Below are positions 48,801 through 63,109 of a DNA stretch of 64,000 nucleotides, piece after piece. The stretch is taken from assembly GCF_023343835.1 (NCBI RefSeq), contig NC_064437.1, forward strand, positions 5,470,001-5,534,000. Direction: 5' to 3'. Position numbers and translations under genes: made by a program. The stretch is from Lagopus muta. Taxonomy: Eukaryota > Chordata > Aves > Galliformes > Phasianidae. The notes below the pieces were generated by a model. The model searched no databases and was not told the origin of the DNA. It saw only the letters and a program-made list of their open reading frames with translations. Position 1 is the stretch's first letter, and the number at the start of each line of letters is the position of its first letter.

Positions 48801-51800
48801 TTCCACTCCTACCCTAACATGAGTTCTTCCTGCTCTCCCTTGAAGAGGAAACACAGTAGACCTGGAGTTTTATTAGCTGTAATTAGAAAACTACATCTGT
48901 AGTTGAGCAGTGGGAGGCTTTTCAATTAAAATGGATTTCAAGAATATACCTCTGTTTTAGAAAGACATGCATCTTTTGAGGAATTTGAGCTATAAAATTC
49001 ATTTACAGATAGTTTTTCTACAATCATAGTAACAGTATCAGAGAATGAGGTATCTTGACTGCAGAAGGGATTCATTTCTGCTCTTTGGAACTAAACATAA
49101 CTTAATGTCACTAAAGATGTGCTGGAGAGTTTTTCAGAGGAAGAGTAGTAGAACAGTCAGTGTTTACCAGTTGTACAAGAACAGATCCCTTTTTCCTTGC
49201 TAAAGTGCCCAAAAAACATAACTGAATTGGTAGGTTCAAGTAGGCCTCAAATACACTGAACACCTTCACTTATGCTCTGCTCCTGGTAATGGTGCTTTTT
49301 TAACACATGAAATAGGGAAGTCTACCTTGAGGGCAAACCTGGACAGCAAAGTAAAGGTGCACATTCGTACCTCAGGCCCACTTATGCATGTCAGCACTAA
49401 CCTCATAGAGTAACACAGCCTCTCCCAGCACGCTGCTTCCCCAGGACAGCAACACGAAGTGCTCATGGTGTAGGAGTACATGGAGCAAGAAGTCATCTGC
49501 CTCAAGGCATGTCTGCAGGGAGCCACGAGCAGGAGGGAGCCTGCAGCTCTGAAATGCCCCTTCTGTCCTTTGGCATATTCTGACTCTGGTCAGAATAGAA
49601 CCCAAAAGACTGCACTGGAAGGGCAGCTCCAGTGAGGATAAACCCATGGTGAATGCTGAGGAAACTGCACTGTGACTCAGCTCAGTTCAGATTTAAAACA
49701 CAGCTCCAGGGGCCGTTAGTGTTGGGACCTGGCACAAAAGCAGCCCAGAAAACAATGAAACAGGAGAATGCATGAAGGAGGATGGTTATTTTCAAGGGAA
49801 GCAGCACCTAACTGAAGCAAGTGATCTTTATCCATTCTGACTTCCAAGTTTTTGCCACCTTTAACTTTTGACAAATCACTACTAGAAGAAAAATCCTACA
49901 TAGTAGTTTAACTTCCTCACCTTCTGGTGAAATTCTAAGGATGTTCCTACCCCTGGTTTGCCAAGTTCACAGTAAGGTCAGGGGAAGGCAAGATTTTGTA
50001 TTCCACCTTAAACTTAAATGTAAACTGTAAGCCAAATTATAAACAACATTTACAAGCCTCATTCATATGCTATAAAAAGATTAGAAGAGTACTTCTGTGC
50101 ACTTCTGTGTCCTTTTCATACTGTCATCTCACTGTTTATACTTTTCTAAAGATAAAAGATAATAGTATTAATCTATTCCTTGAGGCTGCTGGGAGGATTC
50201 ATCAGTTAATATTTATGCAGCAAACTGGAATAAGTGCTTTTCAAGTGCTAAACATCATTATTGTTCTCTTCCTCTTCGTTAGTACATTATGTACATCCCA
50301 AGTAGACCAGAGAAATACTGAAATTGTCTTCAGTATAAGGGAAGTGGAAAAAGTAACAACCAGTTGAGAGCTACTACATAAGTGATGTGAGTGACATCTG
50401 TGTGTTACAAAGTAATCCACTGCATTTTGCAGAATTACATATATATAATTTTTACACTCATCAGAGCAAGATTTCCCTAAGCAAAGATCTGAGAAATGTC
50501 TAAATTAAATACCTCAAATTCTTTTGTGTGCCTTGCAAACTAAACATATAATAAAACATACAGGACATAAGATTTGCAAAGAATCACTGAGGAGGTTTCC
50601 AGATTGTAGAGTGCAAAACCTACCTGCTGCTTCAGTTTGCTTCCTTCTTTAGAAGTGAGCTCTATGGGAAGGGACAGCCATGGAGGAGCAGAGCCAGTCC
50701 AGAGCTGGAAAACACCCCTTACTGGAAGAGGAAAAATAAAATCAGAAAAATACAAATTCCAGAAAAGACAACTCAGCAGATGGCATCACTGGTGATGGAG
50801 GAGCAGATGCGAGCAACAGCACACCAGCATGGAGCCATAGTGTGCAGGACCCATGCACGCTGTCATGCACCTTCCCTTGCCCCCAACCCCTGCCCAGTGC
50901 AGTGGCAGGCACTCTGCTGTCCCATCTTCACCCAAACATCCCATTTGATTTATTTTTTTCCTATTCCAGTGATATAGGAACAATACAGTATGTTTATCAA
51001 AGTGCAAATCGATTGGAATTAGAATTTTCCATAGATATTTGTGGGAACTGTGAGAGATGGGCAAAATCTTAAGGCATCTCTTTGCTTTTCAATACTTGCC
51101 TGTTGTTAGTAGTAAAGTACATTGCAGCCTTGCAATCTGAAATTCATCTAACCAAGGTATAAATGAATGAAAGGCAGGTTCCTGTTTCAAGACAGCCATC
51201 TGGGTCTCTTCCAACAGCAAATGACAGGAACACATGTTGCTGGAGGGTAGAATCTCTCCTGGGCCCAGAGGAATTGCTGTGTGCTGGTTACTGTATTTTT
51301 CCCTTGGCAGTGGGAAAGCTGTGGCTGTATAGCTGAAACCAGGTAATTAATTTTTATGTGGTTAAAACAAGGTGGGACGAATCTCATCTTTGCAGTTCTA
51401 TTTTGCTTTGCTTTTAAAAGATCTGCTCGGTTTTACAAAACCTGAGCAAGTTTTCATCACTTCAGGACAAAGCCATGAAGATTAAAAACATTCAATTAAA
51501 AATAATCAAACGTGCTCTAGTAGCAGGGAGGAGCACAGTGGTATATGGTGGAGGGAAAGAAGTACACTGCCTGAGTACTGGCACTGCTGTGTGTGTGAGG
51601 CAGGAAGGTGCCAAGAGGAAGTTTCCCGGAATGGACCGTTAGCAGGACTGCGTAACAAAGTTAACATATGGCCATTAAGGACTGTTGAGATCATGCTTAA
51701 GGAACTGAAATAGGAAACTCACCTCTTAAGCCTCTTGATGAGTTCCTAACTACCCTGGTAGCGCTGATGCTCTCATGCATAAAAGAACGCTTTTATTTTA

Positions 51801-51915
51801 TAGCAAGAAATGATTCGTTAGTCAGCCTCCTCTTCTGCTCCCTGATAATTCAAATTAATGACACTTCTGTTTTTTCCTTAAAGAAATGGTTATTGCAACC
51901 TTCTTGTGGTGCCAA

Positions 51916-51930
51916 ATATATATATATATA
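51916..51930 (+). repeat. (TA)n microsatellite
   Basis: Short perfect TA run in intergenic DNA. Confidence 0.8.
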
Positions 51931-54900
51931 CATACCTATTGTTCTTCATGCTATTACTATATTTTTTTAAAGTCTAAGCTGCTTTTTTGTTCATTTGAAC
52001 AAGGAATATGAACAGAAAAAGCAAATGACATTTGCATAAAATAAAGGCAAAATAATTTTTTTGGCTTCTTGTTAAGCATCTTGAAAATTCCCACATCCCC
52101 AAAACACATACATGTATACACACATTCGAAGTCCAGAAGCTTGTTCAAAGGATGATTCGCTTCATTATTATTTATACTGTTTGGCCAATGAAATGATATG
52201 CTTTCTCCTCTTTCCAGAAGGATTCTGGGTAACCTGAAGGGATCAGTAACACATCTGTTGTGGGTAAAATTGACTAATTATTGACTATTACAAGCTTTCT
52301 TTTGCTTTTCCCACAGAAGGGTTTTTTTTTTCCCTATCATTTTCATTTTGGCATTAGTGGATATACTTTTAGCATAAGTTGCAGCAGCTCAGTCTTTGTC
52401 TTTGAAGGGTTGAGGATCATTCCTATAGGAAGGCTGTGCATGATCTCTAACATAATCTGTCAGATGTATTAAAATCTTATGAGTTATTCCAAAATTTTTC
52501 TAATTAGTCCCAAGGAGAATGTATTCTACTGCTTGATCAGCCTTGCAATAACAGGTACAGCAGCATCTTACCCATCATCCATACTTCACGTTCTTTATTT
52601 TGATCTGGTTATGGAGTCCACAACAATGCATGGAAATCACAGAAAGCCTGGAGCACGTAGGAGCCAAGAGCCAGTGGTGTGGTGGATTCAGGGAGGCAAC
52701 TGGAAAGCAGCTGGCAGTGACAAGCACAAGGCAATCACAGCATCCAGGCTTGGGCAGACCTTCTCTTGTGACGCCTTGGCACATCAAAATGGGACTTTCT
52801 CAGCTTTCTCTCAGAGAGATGATCTGAATTGTTAATTGTCTGGGAAGAGGGAAAAATTACTGCTACACTTTTGTTGAACAGATTGGTTACTGTGATCTAC
52901 ATATCTGCACTAATTAATTTACATCCCCAGCTGTCCTTCACGCACTACTTACCTCACACTAGTAATATGGTATCTTTTAAAATTTGGTTGGAACGAAGCA
53001 GTTTTCTTCTCTCACTAATTCCAGTTGTTTCTAATTTGAGTCAGAACTGATTGAGCACATCACTAATATCCCTCAGCAATCTTCAGCCGCCGTCTCACCA
53101 CTGGGGAATGCTTTAGTGGTTGAGTGTCATTTTTTAGTTAGATGGCTCTGCTGGAAAAGTTGCTTTGTGTCAGTATTGCACCCTTTAGAGCCACATAAAA
53201 CCAGGAAACTGACCTGCTATTTGAAAAAAAGGGTATTGTAAGATGATGTGTGTATAATGGGAGTTCACACAGTTTTTTAGCACTTAAAAATCATGTGGTG
53301 TCCAGACATGCAATATTGAACTGTCCTAAATGCTAAAGCATTAGGGTTATATTCTGGAATTATCCTGAGGGAGTTGCAGCACACTTTCTCTGATCCTTGG
53401 TATGCATAAGCAGATAATATTTCATTTAAAGAAAGCACCTAGCAGGATGAATCCTCCCTCCAAATGCATCAATTCACATTAAGCAAGCTCTTTAATTATA
53501 TTCAGCTATATGGAGATGCAACAAAGTGCCTAATTTGCAGGGTTTGAAGGAGAAATAGGCTATGATGTGCCATAACTCTTTATTCAGTTTTGCTAAAATC
53601 GGCCTATCTTTTTTTTTCTTCTCCAGTTCTTTTCCCTCAGCTTTCTCCCAGTGTTTCAGGCTGGCTACAAGCCATAGCAGCAACAATAGCACAGTTCTGA
53701 AGTGGAATGAGCAAATCAGAGCAGAGCAGGGCTTTGCTAACCCATTGTTTGGAGAGGCACTTTCCTAACAAGCAACGAGTGAGGTCATGTCTGCTCATAA
53801 AAACGTGTAGGCAGACCACTAGATATCAAGTTAGCATCAGTTATTCTTGCAAATTGTTTGCATGTGGAATGAAAAAGAGGCTAACAGAAAATCTGGCCTT
53901 AAAACTCCGTTTCTGTGCAGTGCTGTTGAGGACTCTGCAAACATTCTCAGCCAGCAAACCCACAGAGAATCCCCTTATTCTGGCTATCATGCCCAGGAAA
54001 ATAAACCATTGTAGTAGAAACGACTAGAAGTGGAAAACATCTGCATTATTTAGCATTGTAGCCCTCTTTCTGCAGAGAAAATACAGTTGCTAGAAGAATG
54101 AAACCCATTTTGATGAATCTTAAATTCAAACTGTGACAAACAAAACCTGGGCCACCCAATACACACTGCAGACTTTAGAGAAGATAGTTTCCTGTTGAAC
54201 TGCTGTGCTGACACCAGCCTCCAGCTACAGATGATACCTTTCTGGAACCTCTGAAGAACAGTGCTGAACCTTGGAGCTCAGTGTGAAACATCAATTCTCT
54301 CTACACCTTCAGATGAAAGCATCCTTGCTAGTGTCCCTCAGTATTACCCAGCACTGGTCTTGCACTGGAAAGCACAAAAGTGGAAGATATCTATCTTTCC
54401 TAATACCAAATAAGGTGTTTTCCAATTTACTTATGTGAAAAGCACAGCACCTTAGTAATTAGTAGTTTGGGGATTTATCATTCTGCCAGGTCTGATGAAC
54501 ATTAGCAGCTGAGGAATCCTGCTGTGAATAGCCAAACACTGCCGTAGTTGTTTGTGAAAGGGAATTTTCAATCTAGGTCAGACATAGTGGATTACAAAAA
54601 CAGTTTATCAAGCTACACTGGATAAAATAAAGGACTTGCTACAAAAAGAAAATGGGAAAGCTGTTATGCATAGTTTTAGCTTAAATAACTTGTTTTTGAA
54701 GTGTCATTTGATGTCTTTGTGAGGCATTCTATTTTGGTACTCTTATGCCACAGGATTTCATCAGTCAGTATAATAACAACTACATGTTAAAATGGAAGTT
54801 CAGTCTTGTAAATTTTTATGCTAAATCTGTATTCATACAGGTGTCTTCTTTAAAGTCCTTAAGCAGGAAAGTAACAGCAAAAGCTGGTTTCACTCGAGTT

Positions 54901-57900
54901 AAACCAGTCTGGTCCTGTTTTCACATGGATTCAAGCCTTTTCACAGATCCTGGTATTTCTTATGTTTATCTACACTAAGCTACAATCACAAATAAAAAGC
55001 AGTCCTAAGACAGCTACGTCAATGTGATCAGACTGTTTAGAAATATCACAAGATTTTTAAGTAAGTGTTTATGAAGGGGGAAAACTCCAACTTGCTGATA
55101 CACAAGCCCTCCTCACCAAAGACCATAATATCTGCTCTTGTTTTCAGAAAGATGTTCATTATAAAGCTGGAATTAAGGCCAGGTGATGTCACAAACAAGC
55201 TTGGGAAGGTGAAATAATGATTTATTGAAAGTAATTGCTACCTATTTTGATTACCATAACAATTAGATTACCACAACAATTCCCTAAGAAGCTTTGAGTA
55301 ATAACTAATTTACTGGAGAAAAACAGCAAATAAATAACTTTGTCTGCTCTAGAAAACATATTAGTACCAAATCTGATTTACTATATAGACAGCAGGAGAG
55401 CTTCATTGTCCTTAGCACTTCTCCCCTGCTTTTGAATGTTTGGCTTAGTGGAAGTTATGAGTCAATTAGGCTGTTGTCACTTAGCAACCACAACTGGGTT
55501 CAGGAGCAAAGCTCCTGGGAGCAGACTGCACTTGACTACTAAATACTGCCACTCCAGCACATCAGCACCACTCCCTCTTACTGACAAAAAATGGGGAGGA
55601 AGGGAGCACAGGAAAAAAGTGGCTTCTAGAAGTATTCACATCCCCTTTTTCAAGCTACCATAGGAGCTTTATCTTCCCCGACTTCCCGTCATCCATATAG
55701 AATGCTTTTTGAAGAAGTGTTTGAGACAGTAAGGACTGAGGTAAGCCTCTCTGCTTAATATTATTGGATTTCAATCCCACCAGTGTTTCACCCGTCTTGT
55801 ACCTTCTCCTAATACTATGGAAAATAATAAGCATGCAAGCGTGCCACCAACTGCAACACGGGGCTGCCTTTATCCTAATCAAGTTACAGTTGGATCTTCA
55901 TCACAAAGGTATTTGCTTCTGCTGCAAAAGTTGGCTGGGAGCTTTGTCATCAAGCACAGTGATGGAATATTCCTGAGATTAAATCCCATCTCACTCTGAT
56001 TATTTCAACAAACCTTTTTTTGCCTGTCAAAATTTGAGTCTAAACATACAGAGAGAATCCTGCAGATACCATGGCTTATCACTGGCTGATGCTGGAATAC
56101 TTTAAAATATGTACTTAGGATGTCCCTGGATCAATAGCAAGTTTTGAATAAAAATATTACTGTAATTTCACATTTCCTGTAAATCATGAAAATTAAGTAC
56201 TTCCTAAGTAGTAGACACTGCAAATGTTGGTGACAAAAAAACCATTATTCCTTTATATAAAAAAGTACTTCAATTAACTCCTTTTTCCCTCATCCAAAGT
56301 ACCCTAAGTAGATTTATAAAACCTACATGATCCCTTCTGCTCGCTCTCATAGCAGGCAGAAAGGCCTGGAGAAAGCAGTGGGAACTCATAGCACCCAGAA
56401 CAAGATTGCAGACATTCTGGTCCAGATCTTGATGCATCCCAACAGTGCAAATAAATAAGTGCTAAGAATTATTTGTGAAAATAAAATGCAGACAACAAAT
56501 AACTGATCAATTTAGAAAGATCACAATGCATTAGTTGAGATTCAGGGCCTAATTCTGATGCTGTTTAGAGCCATTTAAACCATGGACTCTGAAGAAACCT
56601 AGCCTGGTTCCTTCCATACACTGGTGCATAGGAAGGCAGCCTAAGGCGCATTCTACTTACAGCTGTGACCTGACAAAAGCTCTCTGGAATTGCAAATGCA
56701 CAACAGAAGGCTCAAGGCCATCATCCAAGAGTGTGTCAAGTGAGTGTTTTCCTAGAAGTTTAAACGTAGGCTTGAAAAATGTTAGACAGATATCACAGGA
56801 ACTCCCAATGCAAGCTGAAGCCCAGTGCAGCTGGTCTCAGAGAGCAGTGACTGGTGAGCATAATTTTGCTCAGATACTCTAGCATCCAGTTAAACCACTC
56901 TACAGTTTTCAGATCTAGCTGAAATTACCAGTAGCCAACTCTTTGTCATATTTTGCCTCTGAAAGACACTGTGGAAAACAAAGTTAATTAATTTGGCTGC
57001 TGCATGCAATGCTTGCGGGGTAGCCCCTAAGTATTTTGTTCAGCCCCAGTACATCTGAAGGAAAAACGTCTCAATGTATTCAGGGAGGATCCAATTTTCT
57101 GCTTGTCACAAGTGGCAGAAAAGCCTCGGCTGGAAGGAAAGTGCTGCTGCTGCTGCCGCCCAGGGAAGAGCAGCTCTCTCTTGCTGCACCACTCACCTCA
57201 TCTATCACTCCAGTGACTTGCTCACTGATCATTACCTGAAGGTCCAGATCTACAAACAGCATCTGCCAGGGATGCAGATATGCAGTAAAATGGAGTCAGG
57301 TATGAAGTAGAATCTGCTGCTGTGCAGCTTTGGCAACTCAAGAGCTGTTGCCTCCCCTGCACAACTCAGAGCAGCAAGAAGCAGCAATCCACAGGAAAAG
57401 CTGGATTACATTCCTCACAGTGGCAGTATGGCCTGTGTGTATCTGAATCCCTCACGGCACCATCCCTAAGCCTTTGCCCAGCCAAGTTCCAGGCTGCATA
57501 TCAGCTGCATACATTTGTGTGTGTCTTTCTTCTCTGCTACCCAATCCACAGCTGTCATACCAAGCTGCCCCATGCTGCCACAGATCCTTTTCCATGGCCT
57601 GTGCACTCCCATTAGTCACGAAGCTTAGCATCTTCTTAGGAGCAAAGAATTTCGAAGACATGGGCACAGGACCAATGTAAACAGCAGAAGAATAAGAAAT
57701 GCTTAGAGTCCTGTCTGATAGCACTCTTAAGTTTTAGAATATGATGTTCAGAGTTCTTGGGAACAGCATCACAGCAGTAGCAGTGAGGTAAGAAGTGATC
57801 ACTTCAATACAAACAGAATATTTCATAAAGCTGCTAACACAAAGAGCTAACAGCTTTAGAGATAATAGGACGTTCAAGATTTCTATGTCTAAAGTTTTCA

Positions 57901-60900
57901 TGTTTTGAAACTGAAATTAGTGCAAGATCCAACAACATTCTTGGTAATTAGAAGCATATTAAATAAGTTCTACAGAGCAATGTGATTATGTTTAAATTGC
58001 TTCTAATAACATAAACTGCACCATGAAACAACTATATTTCCTAAAATAAGGAAACAATGTTTAAAGCAAAAACATTGTTACAATAGGATGTATATATTTT
58101 AGGCAGCATAAACTTATGCTCCTAACTAGCACAAAATAATGGACAAGCATTGATCCAATTCTCAAGTTTAATTTATGCTCAACAATGCTGTAAATCTGCT
58201 CCTTAACTGGCAGAGAAACACGTGCTGCTGTTTTCCTCTAGTTCCCTTAAGCACATACAGCACTCCTGGCTCCTAAAAACTCATTCTATAACAGGCTACT
58301 GTATGTGTTTGATAATGTAGGATCCAATTTGTAGTAGTCATTAGACTGGAAAGTCTACGTGCATTACAATCAGAAAAGTCAGTGTGCTGGAATGGTGATA
58401 CAGGACTGTAGTAACAAAGAGACTAGTACAAATGGAACAGTGTTACAAAGGAAAAGCACTTACCTATCTCTGAATATCAAGGCCCCCAAAGAAAAGCCCA
58501 CAAGGGAGAGATCTCCAAACAGAGATCCTTTCCCAGTGGCAGTCAGCCTTAAATGAGGTCTAAGAGAGGTGCAGCCAGGCTCCACCCCTTCTGGTCACAC
58601 AGTTGAATTGCCTTCATCTGTGCATCCAAGGCTGAGCCAGTCCTTTCCCCAGGTGCTCAATCAGTGGTTCAGGCTGTGACTCAGCAGTTCCATACAATGT
58701 GTTGCCCACATATTTGTTAAAACGCTCAGATCTCAAATTGGTTTCAAGACTTACCTTAAATAAATTCAGATTCTGAAACTTACCTAGTATAATGTTTTCC
58801 ACACAAACCCCGCAGTTTTGAATACTGAACTGAACATGGTGTTCCCTGAAAGGGAAGGACAAAGTGTAAGTGTTAGGGGAGATGAGCCAGAAGACAAAGT
58901 GCTAAGCACTTTTCCTGAATCACCTTCTATTGTGGGACTGGAAATTTGCACAACTGTTGTCCTTTCTTAAAGCAGAAACAAGCAAGGAAAAAAAAAAGAA
59001 AATAAAAATGCAAGATTGGAAATAACTTCACCTAAATTCTCTCACATTTCTGTTGGCAAGATAAAAACCAGAAAAAGCACAGAAGTGGGTGAATGTTTGG
59101 GTGCAAACACTTGTCATGCTGTCATGATCTATTGTTAGACAAATGTCACAAGAATGACTCTAATGCAAGCTTTACTGACAACGATAGCATGAGCTTTGGC
59201 AGTTGCACAAGGATAAGAAAGCAATCTGTACTGCCCCATGATCTCTGAGTGCAGAACCGTTTTGTCTCCCATCTGGTCTTTCTTTTCCTCTTTATGTGCT
59301 TTTCAAGTATTTCAGAAAAACAGCTGGTGTACCACTGCCATTGCACCTCACAGCTTTATCCCAGCAGCCTGAATCCTAGTGATAAAGCTGAACCTAGGTG
59401 TCTATTACCCAGTTTCTTGACAGGACACCAACACAGTTCTACAGATTGTATCATCGGTGTAAACAACCAGACAAACCAATATGTAATGCCTTCAACAGGC
59501 TTTCTGTTATCTTGTCTCTCCTTTAGAAGCAGTCCTTTTGAACACTGCTCTTTTCTAATACATATATACTTCTTTCTCCTTTATTTCCCTTTTCCTGTAT
59601 GTTACTGTGTGGGATTAGTGGTAGATACAGAACATCATTCAAATGCAGCTCAACAATTTGCCAGGAAATTCTTTCCATGAGTGTTTAAATCTTGAAGTTG
59701 CGCTTGATATATTCAATTTAGTCCCACTGTATCACTGGAACAGAGTTCTGCACTTCCATTACTCTCAGTCCTGAAACATTTTACGCTTTCTCATGCTATT
59801 CCAGAAAACATACATATGCAGATAGATGAAATGTAATGTTCTATGACATTTTTTGTTTTAGCTGGCTCACATTTAGCAATTACTTGGTGAGTAAAAGCAT
59901 TATTCCACACATCCCATGACTAACACTACAAAGTGACTGCTCAGTGCAACCACTTTTGTTGTTTTGTTTTTAAGATACTGTAATCTTCTGAGTAAACTAG
60001 AAAATTACTTTACTGAAATGCTACCACTACCAAGAACCCTTCAGCTCCTCATATCATTTACTTTTGCCTACCTGATAAATACAAAACAGTACCAGTAGAT
60101 AACCTGCAAGGAACATTATTATCCTCAAGTGGAGCAAGCTCTACAGCTGTGATGTACTGGAGGGATCTTCACAACTGCCATCCAGCAGCAACAAAGTGAA
60201 GAGCTAGATCCAAGACTTCAAACTCCAAAACCCATCAGAACTTGAGGGAAAACACTTGCATGTCATTCACAGTAGCTGTACAGAAATTGAGTTTGCTGCA
60301 TCCCTCATAAATAAATTTATTTATCTTACTGGATTGGCTTTTCATTCAGTATGAATCAAAGATCTGACCTCATGCAACATTATAGTTACTGCACCTCAGC
60401 ATCAGTAAAATAAGGCATTTTTATCTTTTAAAAAACACAAAGAAAAATGTTTCACCTGCAATACTGTCTCCACTGTGGATTTGGGGATGATTGATATATT
60501 TTTTTTTAAGGATGGCAATGTACAGAACAAAAGGACATTTTAAAAATAACAAGTTCCTCTACCTGTTTTAAAACCTGAGTACATGAGTTCTGACTTTCTT
60601 TCCCTCCCCTAGCTTCTCAACTAAAACATTTTCTAAAGAAAATATGTAAGTTCTATGTAAGAACAGTAACAGACCAAAGGGAGCAACTGATCTGTAAAGC
60701 TCAGGAGGAGTGAAAATTTGAATTCTATAACTTTGCAGACAAGTTGCTCTGAGTCAGTTTGCCCACATCCAAATCTATGCTCTTGTCTATTCTCATTTCC
60801 CACAGGTAGTTATGGCAGAAGCAATTTGAAGTATTTCGTAAATAACTTACTGGTATTCAGCCTGTTGCTTTATTTCCTCTCGTATAATTGAGTTGTGGTG

Positions 60901-62637
60901 GTTTGACATTTTGATTCAGTGTTGTAGAAAGAGCAGATTCAATTTACTGAAATTTCTGTGGTTGATGCATTTAGGGAAAAATAATGATTCCATTTTGCAA
61001 TGCATTCATTAAAGGAAAGGTACTTACATTTGTTTGCAGAATCAAGTAGTCATCAGCAGCATGAAGAACATGGCGCTTTCCTCCTTGGGCTGAGCAACAA
61101 CTTTGGGCAGGATGGTTCTGACCTATGGCCTGATTTCCACAGTGATTTGAAAACTACTTGCAAAGCCATTTTGGTACTCTTCTTTCTTCACCTGTATATA
61201 TGAAAGGTATCCACTACACGCCACATGAAAGCGGAGGGGGAATGCAGAGATGCATAACAGCAACAGGCCAAGTCATCTTAAGGTGCCATCTCTGGAATCC
61301 AGACTATCATATAAAACATGAGAACTGACAACATAAATAATCTTCCTGCTCTCCCCTGCCCCTTCCTCTCTATTCCTGGGGGCAAGCTGACTTCTGAACA
61401 CCCTTTTGGAACTGATAGAGATTTTACCGTACTCAGAGCTGAGGAGGCCAATTCCAACCATCAAAACCATTTGTACCAGATTTAGCCAGACTAGGGCCTG
61501 CTCAAACTGAGTGGGTTGAAAAAGAGGAATTGAAAGAAGAAACAAACAAGACATTCTCATTGCTGGGGAGTAATGCAGGAACTTCCCTTTCACCAGGTCC
61601 TTTGAGGTCACTCTTTTTGTGTGTATTCCTGGCCCATTAATACCTCCATACCTCTGTGCAGACATTCATCCACAGCCAACAGATCCCAAGCCTCCTTTAG
61701 CCCGTTTTCTCCCACAAAGTCCTCAAGGCGATGCTGCTTGGACTGGCTCAGTAACAGCTCAGAGTTGATAGAACATGATAATGTCAAAAACAATCCCATG
61801 GCCCTTCCATTCACACCAGCTTCTTTTTTATAAAAATGAAGCTGTTGTTTCCTACAACTTATGTCTCTTCAGCTAGAGAATCCTGAAACATCAGCTGTAA
61901 AAAATGGTATTTTTATGCAGTTATTTGTGCTTACATTGTTTCCACTAATAAATTTCAACTTTGTGTTGCTCTTGCCATCAAAATGTACTCTTCTGTATAT
62001 AAAGCAAGGCTCTTCAACAGTTTTTCGTAAAAGATGCATATTGGAAAAAAGCATAGGAATACAGGAGAAGGCTATAAAGAAGTGGCAAAACTATAAGGTA
62101 ACTAAAATGTAAATTTCAGTATATTGGAGAGAGACTTATGGCCTAGGAGCTGCATGGATAGGTTCTTTCTCTACAGAGATGTTGTGCACATGCACTATAT
62201 AGACAAGTACAGTCATATGAACCAGTTATCTGTAGACAACACTCTTGAGGTCACTAAGGACTTTTATCACGTCTGCAATGTTCAAAGTCTTACTACTTTA
62301 TAACTTAAAAATCACAAGACCTACAGTTCAAGCTTGTATGAAATTCAAGCAATTTCTATCATTTCTTTTGTTTTAAAAGGATTTGACTGCTGATTTAAAA
62401 TTAAGGATATATTTATGTGAATTTCAAGGTTGGAATCCTCAAAGAAAACCAGACAGCAAAACTGGCAAAAATCAATTTTTTTTTTCCCCTTCTGATCTTT
62501 GACAGACTTTCTTTTATGAACTTCATTTTGTTAAGGAATTTCCTCATCACAATAATTTTAAGATCTATGATAACTTTGAGGAAACTAAGCTGGGGAAAGT
62601 GATGAATTAAGAAAAACAACACAGGTGAATGCCAGAT

Positions 62638-62643
62638 TTTATT
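62638..62643 (-). other. Candidate poly(A) signal for the terminal exon at 63,009
   Basis: Minus-strand AATAAA in CTCAATAAAATCTGG, at a usual distance after the putative stop codon. It is the first canonical signal noted downstream of that stop. Confidence 0.5.
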
Positions 62644-63008
62644 GAGGAACTGCATTCACATGTTTGTGAACCTAATCACCACACTTGATTAAAGATCATA
62701 CTAATAATGCAAAGACATCACATTAAGATGGCACACAAAGAAAATCTCAAACAAAGCTTGGTCAACAGGATGTACCAAATTATGCTCTGCCTGACAACTG
62801 TTATATCACTGAAATTGCACAGCATAGGACAACAATTTGCATGAAAGTAATTAGCAGCAGTAGCTGATGCAAATTAAAATATACTTCCCAGTACAGTAAT
62901 CATACAGAAATGCATATCCTGACACAGCTCAGGTTGACGTCTTGTAATCAGCTGCAATTACAGCAGTCAGGAAAAAAACTCTGGAAAAGTTGGTGAGGTT
63001 CTTGTGGG

Positions 63009-63109
63009 TCACAGACTATCCTTGTGTCTGAGGAAATATCTCTTGAAGCCACGTGGTTCTGTCAACAGCTTGTTTTGGTAGCCACTATGTGAAGGATGCA
63101 GTTCCATAT
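63009..63109 (-). CDS. Likely 3'-terminal coding exon of an unidentified minus-strand gene
   Basis: On the minus strand a good acceptor (TGTTGTTTTGCAG) at 63,110-63,111 precedes a 101-nt open stretch ending in TGA at 63,009-63,011. After two nt of a split codon it encodes MELHPSHSGYQNKLLTEPRG and ends ...RYFLRHKDSL. A minus-strand AATAAA follows 366 nt after the stop, a normal last-exon arrangement. I do not recognise the protein. In human the gene next to COA7 in this orientation is SHISAL2A, but the residues do not clearly resemble its C-terminus, so that name is only a synteny guess. Upstream exons would lie beyond 63.1 kb, mostly outside the window. Confidence 0.5.

Larger units (their letters stand above)
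37730..63008. other. Intergenic region, no gene recognised
   Basis: About 25 kb of mostly A/T-rich DNA between COA7 and the terminal exon at 63,009. I checked the longer reading frames on both strands and found none with a recognisable domain or a convincing exon chain. Simple repeats lie at 38,541-38,560 (TC then TA), 43,162-43,187 (AAAAC) and 51,916-51,930 (TA). Possible old CR1 pieces lie near 42.1 and 45.7 kb. The last ~370 bp (62,638-63,008) is probably 3' UTR of the next gene. Confidence 0.6.

Noticed and set aside
57720-57790. Minus-strand CYCCDAV, briefly resembling the YCCD motif of shisa-like proteins
   Set aside because: The residues around it do not continue the family pattern and no membrane segment follows.
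59249-59680. 143-codon plus-strand frame with a hydrophobic start
   Set aside because: It begins at GTG, not ATG, is T-rich and Phe/Ser/Leu-heavy, and has no supporting splice sites or homology.
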